The notes beneath the pieces were generated by a model. The model ran no database searches. It was not told the origin of the DNA and saw only the letters and a program-made list of their open reading frames with translations. Below are positions 44,532-52,704 of a stretch of 64,000 nucleotides of DNA, one piece after another; position 1 is the stretch's first letter, and each line of letters begins with the position of its first letter. A program made the position numbers and the translations under genes. The DNA is from Sphingobium fontiphilum (GTDB lineage Bacteria > Pseudomonadota > Alphaproteobacteria > Sphingomonadales > Sphingomonadaceae): the NCBI RefSeq assembly GCF_014196635.1, contig NZ_JACIEB010000007.1, positions 62,001 through 126,000 on the forward strand. The letters run 5' to 3'.

Positions 44532-45308
44532 CTAGACGAGCGCGTCGATGTTCAGATGTCCGTCTCGGACAGCGCGAAGCACGAGCTGGGTCCGGCGACG
44601 CACGCCATACCGCCGGCGCGCACCTTCGACATATTCATGGACAGTGTCGCGGCTCAGACCCAGAATCTGTCCGATCTCCCAGTCGCTCTTGCCCTGTGCC
44701 ACCAGATCAATGCAGTCGATCTGGCGCGGGCTGAGCGCTATCGGAACGTTTGCCAGTTCATCGGGACCGAGAAGGGCTCGAGCCTGGTCGAACGCAACCG
44801 TGCCAATCAATCGGGCAGAGAGAAGGTCGGGACTTGAGATCGTCTCATCGCCTTGCCGCGCTACTGTAAACATCGCGTCAGGCTCATCGCGCATCCGGAT
44901 CGGCATGGTAAACCCAGATGCCAGTCCATGTCCGCGACCCCGTTCAAGGATCGAAAGCTGGCGTGCATTGGGCGCGATATAATCGCCGATTTGATCCCAG
45001 GTGAGGCCGGAGACGGTTTTGACGCAAGCGGCGTGAACCGGATCCTCAAGATAGAGTCGTGACTCCATGATTTCGTCGATCCACCGCACCGGATAGGTGG
45101 TTATTAGCAGGGCTTTGCGGGTGGTCCGCTTCAAGTCGACATTGTGCACCAATGCGAACCAGCGGAACCCGAACTGGCGCACAATACCATCGAGCAAGGA
45201 TTTGAGATGATCGAGCGTCGCCGCCTGCCGGCATTCGGCTTCGAATGCGGTGATATCGCCCAAGCGGCCGGCATCTTCGAGACTGCTCATAGTGCGAATG
45301 ATGCGCAT
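44532..45308 (-). CDS. LuxR-family regulator with autoinducer-binding-like domain
   Basis: 258 residues. The N-terminal 175 residues show the AHL-binding layout (FRWFALVHN, YPVRWIDEIMESRLYLEDPVHAACVKT with the conserved Trp/Tyr/Asp/Pro positions, WDQI, RGHGLASGFTMPIR). C-terminal HTH: ALSPRQIDCIDLVAQGKSDWEIGQILGLSRDTVHEYVEGARRRYGVRRRTQL. Encoded just upstream of the virB operon in the same direction, with 240 bases between, which suggests TraR-like control of transfer. No LuxI-type synthase in the window, so a solo or a distantly paired receptor. Confidence 0.9.
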   Translation of the reverse strand: MRIIRTMSSLEDAGRLGDITAFEAECRQAATLDHLKSLLDGIVRQFGFRWFALVHNVDLKRTTRKALLITTYPVRWIDEIMESRLYLEDPVHAACVKTVSGLTWDQIGDYIAPNARQLSILERGRGHGLASGFTMPIRMRDEPDAMFTVARQGDETISSPDLLSARLIGTVAFDQARALLGPDELANVPIALSPRQIDCIDLVAQGKSDWEIGQILGLSRDTVHEYVEGARRRYGVRRRTQLVLRAVRDGHLNIDALV

Positions 45309-45449
45309 TTCGATAGCGGTTTCGTCCAGTCACCGTTCGGCGAAGCCATTGAAAAACAAGACCGGATGCGTCCTGCGGGCAGCTCCCCGCAACAAATGCA
45401 CAGGTCGTCCTAGCCTGGAGCTGCCCGGTGCGATGATGAAAGGGCGCGC

Positions 45450-45479
45450 GTGACACTTTACCTTCGGGCAAAGTGTCAC
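45450..45479. repeat. 10-10-10 inverted repeat between luxR and the wHTH gene
   Basis: Perfect arms GTGACACTTT (45450-45459) and AAAGTGTCAC (45470-45479) around a ten-base spacer. Lies in the divergent gap, about 140 bases before luxR and 75 before the next gene. Operator or replication-type site. Confidence 0.7.
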
Positions 45480-45554
45480 AGCCGACAAAATGATGAAGCC
45501 ACCGGCCAAATGGGATTCACTTCACCCCCCATATGTGCTTGATTCAATCCTGTT

Positions 45555-46121
45555 ATGTTGCACGCTCCGGTCATCGGCGACAGCCACCAGCAACTGGATA
45601 TGCCGTCCTTGTTGGAGATGCTTGCGCGGTCCTCGTCTCGGCCGCGCTATGCCTTCATGGTGCTCAACCTGATTGCCCAAGTTTCCCGTTCCGACGGCAG
45701 CGCCGGGCCGTTGGTAGCCAAAGGCGGCGGTCTCATTCCCTTGCGTGACTGGCTTTGCGATGCGTTGACGCCAATGGGGCAGCGCGACCCCCGGCGCGTA
45801 GCCCTGGAAGAGCGGATACGCAGCGATCTGGCAATGTCCGGCGCGTTGCCGATGGATGAGGGTCAGGCCACGGCTATGGTCGAAGACGCCATCCGTGAGC
45901 AGGTACGGGCTTCGGGCAAGACGAATGTGAGCCGGGCGGTGTCGGAGTTGGTGCGCGCTGGCTTGCTCAAGCGTCATTATCAAGGCTATTGCGTCGATCA
46001 CCATAATCGCGGTGCGCAGCGCCAAGCCGTTTATATTTTGGCAGGGTGCGCCCGCGGTCTGATTGGCGGCAGACAAGAACAGCCAAGAGCGGTTCCACGC
46101 CAGGCTGAACTCGTGTTCTGA
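45555..46121 (+). CDS. Putative winged-helix plasmid regulator
   Basis: 188 residues. Residues about 120-170 (KTNVSRAVSELVRAGLLKRHYQGYCVDHHNRGAQRQAVYILAG) read as a winged helix with a basic wing. The N-terminal half is helical and binds nothing obvious. Divergent from the luxR gene with the 10-10-10 palindrome between, so it may bind that site. No family recognised; no strong ribosome site, so a later start (45600 or 45618) is possible. Confidence 0.65.
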   Translation: MLHAPVIGDSHQQLDMPSLLEMLARSSSRPRYAFMVLNLIAQVSRSDGSAGPLVAKGGGLIPLRDWLCDALTPMGQRDPRRVALEERIRSDLAMSGALPMDEGQATAMVEDAIREQVRASGKTNVSRAVSELVRAGLLKRHYQGYCVDHHNRGAQRQAVYILAGCARGLIGGRQEQPRAVPRQAELVF

Positions 46122-46184
46122 TAGCCCCGGAATTGGAAGAATTTAACATAACTATTATTATCAAACTTAGAAGCTGTAAGCGCT

Positions 46185-47860
46185 AGATAGAAATGTCACC
46201 CCTCCGCTAGTTAGAGATGTCACTCTCGACGTCGGTGCGTGGGTCATCGGTGGCATGGTCATCTCCTGATTCAGGAGGTGCGCTTATGACGGTGATTGGC
46301 ATGAGCCATGGCGAGCTTTCCCGTTACGATACGCTGTTGCGGGTCGAGCGCGGTGAACTGCGTGTTGAGGACGCTTCAGCACTATTAGGCCTGTGTCGAA
46401 GGCAGATATTTCGTCTGCTGGTACGATTACATGCGGCCGGTCCCGAAGGCTTGGTATCATGCAAGCGCGGTCGGCCGAGCAACCGGTGTTATGACGATGA
46501 TTTCCGCGAGCGCGTTGTCGCGATCGTGCGCGAGCATTATCATGATTTTGGGCCAACCTTGGCCCGCGAGTATCTGGCCGAGCGGCACGACATCCATCTC
46601 GCCTGCGAGACGCTACGCCAGTTCATGATAAAGGCGGGTCTCTGGAAGGATCGCGATACCCGTCGCCCTCGCCCATATCAGCCGCGTTATCGCCGGGACT
46701 GCCGAGGCGAACTGATCCAGATCGACGGGTCGAAGCATTGGTGGTTTGAGGAGCGCGGGCCGCAATGCACCCTGCTGGTCTATATCGACGACGCGACCAG
46801 TGAGCTGATGCATCTCAGGATGGTCGAGAGCGAGAGCACCTTCGCCTATATGGAGGCGACCCGCGCGTATATCGAGCAGCACGGCAAGCCGGTGGCCTTC
46901 TATTCCGACAAGCACAGCGTGTTTCGCAATGCCAAGGCGACGGCGCGCGGTGACGGCATGACCCATTTTGGTCGCGCTCTCGATGCGCTCAATATCGAGA
47001 TCATCTGCGCCAACTCACCGCAGGCTAAGGGCCGGGTCGAACGAGCCAACGCCACCTTGCAGGATCGGCTGGTCAAAGCGATGCGACTGGAGGGTATCTC
47101 TTCGATCGCGGAAGCCAATGCTTTCCTCGCCAGTCACATGGCCAGGCACAACGAGAGGTTCGCCCGCCCTGCCTTCGACAGCCGCGACCTGCATCGCCCG
47201 CTGGCGCCGCATGACGATCTGCGCGCGATCATGGTCTGGCGGGAACAGCGGACGGTGACGGCGGCGCTGATGCTGCATTACAACAAGGCGATGTTCATCC
47301 TGGAGCCGAATGAGGTCAGCCGGAAGCTGGCGCGCAAACGGGTAACGGTGTGTGAGTATCCCGATGGCCGACTGGAGATCGAGCATGAAGGGCAGGTCCT
47401 GCCCTACCGTCAGTTCGACAAGATGCGGCAGGTCAACCAGCCTGCCATCGTCGAGAACAAGCATCTGGATGCGGCGCTGCTGCTGGCCAGGCAAATGCAG
47501 GCGATCATGCCGCATCACCGCAAGCGCAACAACGACGCCCCTGCCCGTCAATCGCAGCCCACGCATCTGTTCCCTGAGCCAGAAGCGCCTCCGAAGATCG
47601 ATCGTCGCAAACTGGGTGGCTCAAAGCTCAAGCGCGGTCCCAGACTTAGCGATGCACAGTTGCTTGAGCGCGGCACGCTCAAGTTCGTGAAAACCCGCTG
47701 ACCGGGCCCGCTGCCTTCGCAGCGGGTCCATGGGCGCCCTTCCCTCAATGTCAGCGCATCAGCAGGGGCTGCGCTGCGCTGTTTCGATGGCTCCACGCAG
47801 CCCCTGCTGTTCCCCAACCTGTGACATTTCTATCTGGCAGAGATAGTGACTTCTCTAAAT
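46185..47860 (+). mobile_element. ISNCY-family insertion sequence
   Basis: Transposase 46286-47701 flanked by inverted AGATAGAAATGTCAC (46185-46199) and GTGACATTTCTATCT (47822-47836). A second pair, TTAGAGATGTCAC (46211-46223) and AGTGACTTCTCTAA (47847-47860), is nested differently on the two sides, so exact ends are uncertain by about 25 bases. No target duplication assigned. Confidence 0.75.
46286..47701 (+). CDS. ISNCY-family transposase
   Basis: 471 residues from the ATG at 46286 (AGGAGGTG upstream). N-terminal helix-turn-helix (LRVEDASALLGLCRRQIFRLLVRL), then an integrase-like DDE core: LIQIDGSKHWWFE, DDATSELMHLRMVESES, FYSDKHSVFRN and AKGRVERANATLQDRLVKAMRLEG (the E). The C-terminus carries a Lys/Arg-rich segment. 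Intact and in frame, so probably functional. Confidence 0.9.
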   Translation: MTVIGMSHGELSRYDTLLRVERGELRVEDASALLGLCRRQIFRLLVRLHAAGPEGLVSCKRGRPSNRCYDDDFRERVVAIVREHYHDFGPTLAREYLAERHDIHLACETLRQFMIKAGLWKDRDTRRPRPYQPRYRRDCRGELIQIDGSKHWWFEERGPQCTLLVYIDDATSELMHLRMVESESTFAYMEATRAYIEQHGKPVAFYSDKHSVFRNAKATARGDGMTHFGRALDALNIEIICANSPQAKGRVERANATLQDRLVKAMRLEGISSIAEANAFLASHMARHNERFARPAFDSRDLHRPLAPHDDLRAIMVWREQRTVTAALMLHYNKAMFILEPNEVSRKLARKRVTVCEYPDGRLEIEHEGQVLPYRQFDKMRQVNQPAIVENKHLDAALLLARQMQAIMPHHRKRNNDAPARQSQPTHLFPEPEAPPKIDRRKLGGSKLKRGPRLSDAQLLERGTLKFVKTR

Positions 47861-47967
47861 GGCAGGAACAGAAGCCGCTGGCAGTTCGCTTGTGATTTCG
47901 GTGCGGCCTGAGCGAAATTTCCGTCACGTTTGACGAGCCGCTGAGCGATCGATCTCGCGATTTACAG

Positions 47968-50460
47968 TCACGCCGCTTGCGTTGCCGTATCGCGGTACGT
48001 GAGCAGACGCAGCGCATTGACGACGACGAGAAGCGTCGAGCCTTCGTGCATCGCGACCGCCGGACCGATACCGAGGCCAAGGATCGTTGCTGGCACAAGG
48101 AACGCGACTACACCGAGGCTGACAAAAACATTCTGCCGGATGATGCCGCGTGTGTGGCGGCTCAAGCCCACCGCGAACGGGAGATGGGCCAGATCGTCGG
48201 CCATCAGCGCGACGTCGGCCGTTTCCAACGCGACATCCGAACCAGCGGCACCCATCGCGATTCCGACGGTCGCGGATGCCATCGCCGGCGCGTCATTGAC
48301 GCCATCGCCGACCATTGCGACTTTGTCCTCGCCGGCGAGCTTCTTGATCGCGGCGACCTTGTCCTCCGGCATCAGATCGCCCCATGCCTCGTCGAGACCG
48401 ACATCCTTGGCGACGGCGTCGGCGACCTTCTGGTGATCGCCCGAGATCATAATCATCCGGGTGATCCCCATCTCGCGCAGGCGCTTGAGGGCGACCTTGG
48501 CCGCCTCGCGCGGCGTGTCCATCAGCCCGATCGCGCCGATGTCCCGATCGCCCTTGCGCACGACCATCGTGGTGCGCCCGCCTTCGCGCAGGGTCGCGAT
48601 CGCGTCCATTGCAGCCGCGTTCAGCGTGGGGATGCCCTCCAGGCCGAACATCTCGGCTTTGCCGATCCACACGGTTTCACCGTCGACGGTCGCAGTGACA
48701 CCGCGACCGGTCAGGCTCTTGAGGTCGGTCGCGTTCGGCAGGCCACGGCCGCCCAAGCGCTCGCGTCCATCCTTGACGATCGCCTGCGCCAGCGGGTGAT
48801 CGCTCAAGGCTTCGACCGCGACGGCGAGCGTCAACAGATCTTCCTCGCTCGCGCCGTCCACCGGCACGACATCGGTGATGCGCGGGCGGCCTTCCGTAAG
48901 GGTGCCCGTTTTGTCGAACGCGATCGCCTTCAATGAACCGAGGTTTTCGAGCGGAGCACCGCCCTTCACCAGCACGCCGCCGCGTGCCGCGCGCGCAACG
49001 CCTGAAAGCACCGCGCTGGGGGTCGCGATGGCGAGCGCACAGGGACTGGCGGCGACCAGAACCGCCATCGCCCGATAGAAGCTGTCGCGAAATGGCTCGT
49101 CGATCACGACCCACGCGAACAGGAGGATGAACGAGAGGGCCAGCACAGCCGGCACGAAGACGCGTTCGAACCGATCGGTAAAGCGCTGGGTGGGGGACTT
49201 TTGCGTCTCGGCCTCGCTGACCATCTTCACGACCTTGGCAAGCGCGCTCTCGTTGGAACGCCGCGTAACCTCGATCTCGATCGCGGCGCCGCCGTTGATC
49301 GTGCCAGCGAAGACCCGCGAAGTCGCCTCGACCGCATCGGGCTTCGCACGGGCGGCCCCGACATCGGCAACCGGCTCCTTGTCGACCGGGATGCTCTCGC
49401 CGGTAACGGGGGCCTGATTGATCGCGCTCGAACCCTTGATGACGAAGCCGTCGGCAGGCAGGCGCTCGTTGGGGCGCACAATTACCACATCACCGATTAC
49501 CAGCTCCTCGACGGCAAGCTCCATGGTCTGCCCGTCGCGGCGCACCGTCGCCTTGTCCGGCGCGAGTTCGGCCAGCGCTTCTATGGCGCGCTTGGCGCGC
49601 CCCATCGCATAATGCTCAAGTGCATGGCCCAGGCTGAACAGGAACAGCAGGAGCGCGCCTTCCGCCCAAGCACCCAGCGCTGCGGCGCCTGCGGCTGCGA
49701 CGAGCATCAACGTATCGATCTCGAATTTCCTGAGCTTCAGGTTGTCGATCGCCTCGCGCAGCGTGAAGAAGCCGCCAAAAAGATAGGCGCCCACATAGAA
49801 AGCGGTCGGCATCCACTCGGGCGCGCCCGCGACCAGCTTCTCGACCGCAAAGCCGATCGCCAGCAATGCGCCGCACACCAGCGCAAAGATCAGTTCAGTA
49901 TTGGGGCCAAGAAAATTGGCGTGCGCGTGATCGTGTCCATCTCCCGGTCCATGCTTTTCGGCCCCTTCGGCGTGTCCGCCGTGACCGTGTCCGGCATGGT
50001 CGGAACCAGCCTGCTTTCCCGGCTTGACCTTGAGCTTGCCGAGCGCGGCGAGGATAGCGGTCTCGTCGATGCGCTCCTTGTCATATTCGACACGGACACT
50101 GCCCGAGGCGCTGGCGTCGGCCTGCAGCACGCCGGGAACCCGGCACAGGGTTTCGCTGACGGTGCGGGCGCGTCGTTCGTGGCCTATACCCTCGACCTGC
50201 CACGTCGCATGGCCATATCGTCCGCTAATCTCGGCGCCGGCTGCACGCACCATTTCGCGCACGCGCGACATCGGCAGCGTAGCGTTGTCGAAATGGATGC
50301 ATAGCTTTGCGGCGGTCTCGCCATCGGCGGGAAGAACATGCGCCTGCTCGACGCCGGGCTTTGCTTTAAGTGTCGAGACAAGGCGGCCAACGCAAGTATC
50401 GGCCGCATCAGGGACCTGCGGCAGCAGGACAGGAATATCGAGTTCGAGCTTGTCGGTCAT
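47968..50460 (-). CDS. P1B-type heavy-metal translocating ATPase (SPC type)
   Basis: 830 residues from the ATG at 50460. Cytoplasmic N-terminus with HMA-like halves but no intact CxxC, then a His/Gly-rich run (SDHAGHGHGGHAEG...HDHAH). Membrane motif AASPCALAI (SPC, P1B-4, Co/Zn/Cd type), phosphorylation site DKTGTLTEG, SDHPLAQ and MVGDGVNDAP. Exports cytosolic metal. Last gene of the metal operon; overlaps the CDF stop region by four bases. Confidence 0.93.
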   Translation of the reverse strand: MTDKLELDIPVLLPQVPDAADTCVGRLVSTLKAKPGVEQAHVLPADGETAAKLCIHFDNATLPMSRVREMVRAAGAEISGRYGHATWQVEGIGHERRARTVSETLCRVPGVLQADASASGSVRVEYDKERIDETAILAALGKLKVKPGKQAGSDHAGHGHGGHAEGAEKHGPGDGHDHAHANFLGPNTELIFALVCGALLAIGFAVEKLVAGAPEWMPTAFYVGAYLFGGFFTLREAIDNLKLRKFEIDTLMLVAAAGAAALGAWAEGALLLFLFSLGHALEHYAMGRAKRAIEALAELAPDKATVRRDGQTMELAVEELVIGDVVIVRPNERLPADGFVIKGSSAINQAPVTGESIPVDKEPVADVGAARAKPDAVEATSRVFAGTINGGAAIEIEVTRRSNESALAKVVKMVSEAETQKSPTQRFTDRFERVFVPAVLALSFILLFAWVVIDEPFRDSFYRAMAVLVAASPCALAIATPSAVLSGVARAARGGVLVKGGAPLENLGSLKAIAFDKTGTLTEGRPRITDVVPVDGASEEDLLTLAVAVEALSDHPLAQAIVKDGRERLGGRGLPNATDLKSLTGRGVTATVDGETVWIGKAEMFGLEGIPTLNAAAMDAIATLREGGRTTMVVRKGDRDIGAIGLMDTPREAAKVALKRLREMGITRMIMISGDHQKVADAVAKDVGLDEAWGDLMPEDKVAAIKKLAGEDKVAMVGDGVNDAPAMASATVGIAMGAAGSDVALETADVALMADDLAHLPFAVGLSRHTRGIIRQNVFVSLGVVAFLVPATILGLGIGPAVAMHEGSTLLVVVNALRLLTYRDTATQAA

Positions 50461-51062
50461 CGCATCTTCTCCGCGCTGATTTTTTCTTCTGCGCGAGCAT
50501 CGCGCAGGATTTCCATGCCGCCCTTGACCGCGATCAGTGCGGTAGCCACGCCGACGAGTAGATCGGGCCAATTCGCCCCCAGCCACAACACCAATGCCCC
50601 GGCGATCAGGATGCCGCCGTTGGAGATGAAGTCATTGAAACTGAAGGTGGTGGCGGCGCGAAGGTTCACGTCCTTCTGCTTTAGCCGCTGGAGCATCCGC
50701 AGGCAGACATAGTTCACGACCGCCGCAACCGCCGACATCATCATCATCGTGGGTCCGATCGGCTCGCTGCCCTGGATATACCGGCGTCCGACATCGAGGA
50801 GAATGCCACCTGCGAAGATCAGCAGCATCACGCCCGATGCGCTCGCCGCCCGTGTTTTCCACGTTTGTCCGCGGCTCAATGCGATGAGGCTGAAGGCGTA
50901 AACGGCCGTATCGGAAAGATTGTCGACACCATTGGCGATCAGCGCGCTGGAATCGCCGAGCAGGCCGGTAGCGAAGAAGCCGATGGCGATCACTGCGTTG
51001 AGCAGTAGCACTACCCATAACGTCCGGCGCTCATCGGGCGCCTTACGAGCCGACGACCTCAT
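50457..51062 (-). CDS. Cation diffusion facilitator (CDF) family transporter
   Basis: 201 residues, ending EEKISAEKMR, with six membrane helices and the metal-site pairs SSALIANGVDNLSDT (helix 2) and FNDFISNGGILIAG (helix 5). Lacks the long C-terminal cytoplasmic domain, as in DMT-like short CDFs. Moves Zn/Co/Cd out by proton exchange. Start overlaps the ZIP stop (ATGA). Confidence 0.85.
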   Translation of the reverse strand: MRSSARKAPDERRTLWVVLLLNAVIAIGFFATGLLGDSSALIANGVDNLSDTAVYAFSLIALSRGQTWKTRAASASGVMLLIFAGGILLDVGRRYIQGSEPIGPTMMMMSAVAAVVNYVCLRMLQRLKQKDVNLRAATTFSFNDFISNGGILIAGALVLWLGANWPDLLVGVATALIAVKGGMEILRDARAEEKISAEKMR

Positions 51063-51742
51063 GCCATGATCTCCTCGATCAGCAGGAGCGCGAGAAAGCC
51101 GACGAAAAACATGGCGCTGATCAGCGGCGAGTCCGGCTTTTCGTGGGCCTCGACCAGCAGTTCCTCGGTCACGAGGTAAAGCAGCGCCATGAGCCCGAAA
51201 CTCAGGAACCCGGTGATCCATACCGGCGTCAACAACGCAACTGGCTGTGCGAACAGCGCGCCGATGGGCAACAGCAACGCCAGCGCGCAGGTCAGGCCGA
51301 TCGCCTTGGCCTTGCGATAAGTGCCGGCAAGGTCGTTGGTGAGGGTCAGTGCAAGGAACAGCACCTCAAGCGTCAATGCGACGGCGAGCAGCGTGCCCGC
51401 CTTCTCGCCGGCGATAAAAGCGAGACCCAGGACCAGACCGTCGATGGCAAGGTCGAGTCCTATCGCCGCGAGAAGGGCGACGGGTCCCTTGAAGCGGCTT
51501 TCCGCTGCCTTCAGGCTCAGCATGACGGCGACGCCGAGTGCGCCGCCGATCAGCGTCGCGCTCGGAGAGCCACCGTGCTTCACCAGCGGCAGGATTTCCG
51601 TGGCAGCGGCTGCGAACACGACGCCGGCTGCCAGATGCTGCATGGCCGCGACCAGCTTCTCGCCGGGGGACCGCCAACCGGCAAGGATGGCCCCAAACAG
51701 AATCGCGACCATCGGGATGAGTGAGAATTTGAGAGCGGCCAT
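51059..51742 (-). CDS. ZIP-family metal transporter
   Basis: 227 residues from the ATG at 51742. Eight helices; characteristic HLAAGVVFAAAATEILP (helix 4) and GLDLAIDGLVLGLAFIAG (helix 5 His position replaced by Asp), plus VTEELLVEAHEKPDS. ZIPs normally bring metal into the cytoplasm, unexpected among exporters, but this family is common in such operons and may run outward or supply a regulator. Confidence 0.82.
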   Translation of the reverse strand: MAALKFSLIPMVAILFGAILAGWRSPGEKLVAAMQHLAAGVVFAAAATEILPLVKHGGSPSATLIGGALGVAVMLSLKAAESRFKGPVALLAAIGLDLAIDGLVLGLAFIAGEKAGTLLAVALTLEVLFLALTLTNDLAGTYRKAKAIGLTCALALLLPIGALFAQPVALLTPVWITGFLSFGLMALLYLVTEELLVEAHEKPDSPLISAMFFVGFLALLLIEEIMA

Positions 51743-51773
51743 CGTCAACGCTCCACGATGATGTCTGGAGTGG

Positions 51774-52151
51774 TCATAGGCTCGTGGCCTTCGTGCACAC
51801 GATGGTTGGCTGTTCGGCATCCTCGATCCTGATCTCGTTACCCGAGAAGGTAGCGCTGGCCGTATCGCCGACATACTGGAGGCCCTGCGCGGGGGCGGTC
51901 AGCACAAGAGGTGCCGCATCCGCAGCCCGCCGAATTTCAAGGGTCAATCCCTCATCCTTGAAGTCGATGAGAAGCGTGCGCTTGTCGTCGCACCGATACG
52001 GATGGCGGCCAGAAGTGCCGCTTGCGTCCGCGCTATCATTCGCGTGGATTTCCTGTTCCGTCGGCGGCTTGGTCGTCGGCTGCTCCGAACATGCAACCAA
52101 TGCCATTGCGCCCGCGACGATGCCGACCGTCCTTGAACGAAGCGATGTCAT
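51774..52151 (-). CDS. MliC-like lipoprotein
   Basis: 125 residues. Lipobox AMALVACS (Cys21), then a C-terminal MliC-type beta barrel: YRCDDKRTLLIDFKDEGLTLEI, GLQYVGDTASATFSGNEIRIEDAEQPTIVC with the paired cysteines. MliC proteins inhibit lysozyme; in a metal operon this may act as a periplasmic metal or stress protein. Start overlaps the SRPBCC stop (ATGA). Confidence 0.75.
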   Translation of the reverse strand: MTSLRSRTVGIVAGAMALVACSEQPTTKPPTEQEIHANDSADASGTSGRHPYRCDDKRTLLIDFKDEGLTLEIRRAADAAPLVLTAPAQGLQYVGDTASATFSGNEIRIEDAEQPTIVCTKATSL

Positions 52152-52645
52152 GATGGCCTCCGGTTGCTTCTGAAGCCGTTCCGAGGCGGCAAGGTCCGCC
52201 CCTTCGCGCTTGGTTGAGCCGCCAAGCGCCGCAGGTATCGTTCCAGGCCAGCGTCCGAGCGGACGAGACTGACCTGGATCGTGCCCCGCATCATCGCTGC
52301 CAGGGGAACGCCAAGGAGCCCGGTAAAGTGCAGGCTATGCCGCACGCGTGTCCCCGTTGCCTCCATCTCCAGAGTGTAAGTCTCCTCGAACAGGAGGAGC
52401 TTGGGAACACCGGCGGTCCAGGCAAACATGCGGGGTTTGTCGATGCAGATGATGTCCGCCTTGGCGGTTATTTCCTTGTCGAGCTTGCCGATGCGGAAAA
52501 TGTAAGCGGCCTCGCCGCCCTGAACCGCAGTGCCGGAAAGCTGAATGAAGGGCTTCCACCGCGCATGACCGGCAAAGTCGGTAAGAACCGACCAGATGCG
52601 CAGCGGCGATGCCTTGAGGCTCGTCACATTTTCGATCACTGACAC
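52148..52645 (-). CDS. SRPBCC-domain protein
   Basis: 165 residues from a GTG at 52645 (AAGGAGG six bases upstream). Starts SVIENVTSLKASPLRIWSVLTDFAGHARWKPFIQLSG, the START-like fold with a hydrophobic ligand cavity. No signal peptide. Role in metal resistance unknown; coupled to czcA upstream and the MliC gene downstream. Confidence 0.78.
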   Translation of the reverse strand: MSVIENVTSLKASPLRIWSVLTDFAGHARWKPFIQLSGTAVQGGEAAYIFRIGKLDKEITAKADIICIDKPRMFAWTAGVPKLLLFEETYTLEMEATGTRVRHSLHFTGLLGVPLAAMMRGTIQVSLVRSDAGLERYLRRLAAQPSAKGRTLPPRNGFRSNRRPS

Positions 52646-52704
52646 CTCATGCCTCCTTCCTGGGCGTGGTGGGGGAGGACGAATCCTTGCCCTCCCCTGT
52701 CCGA

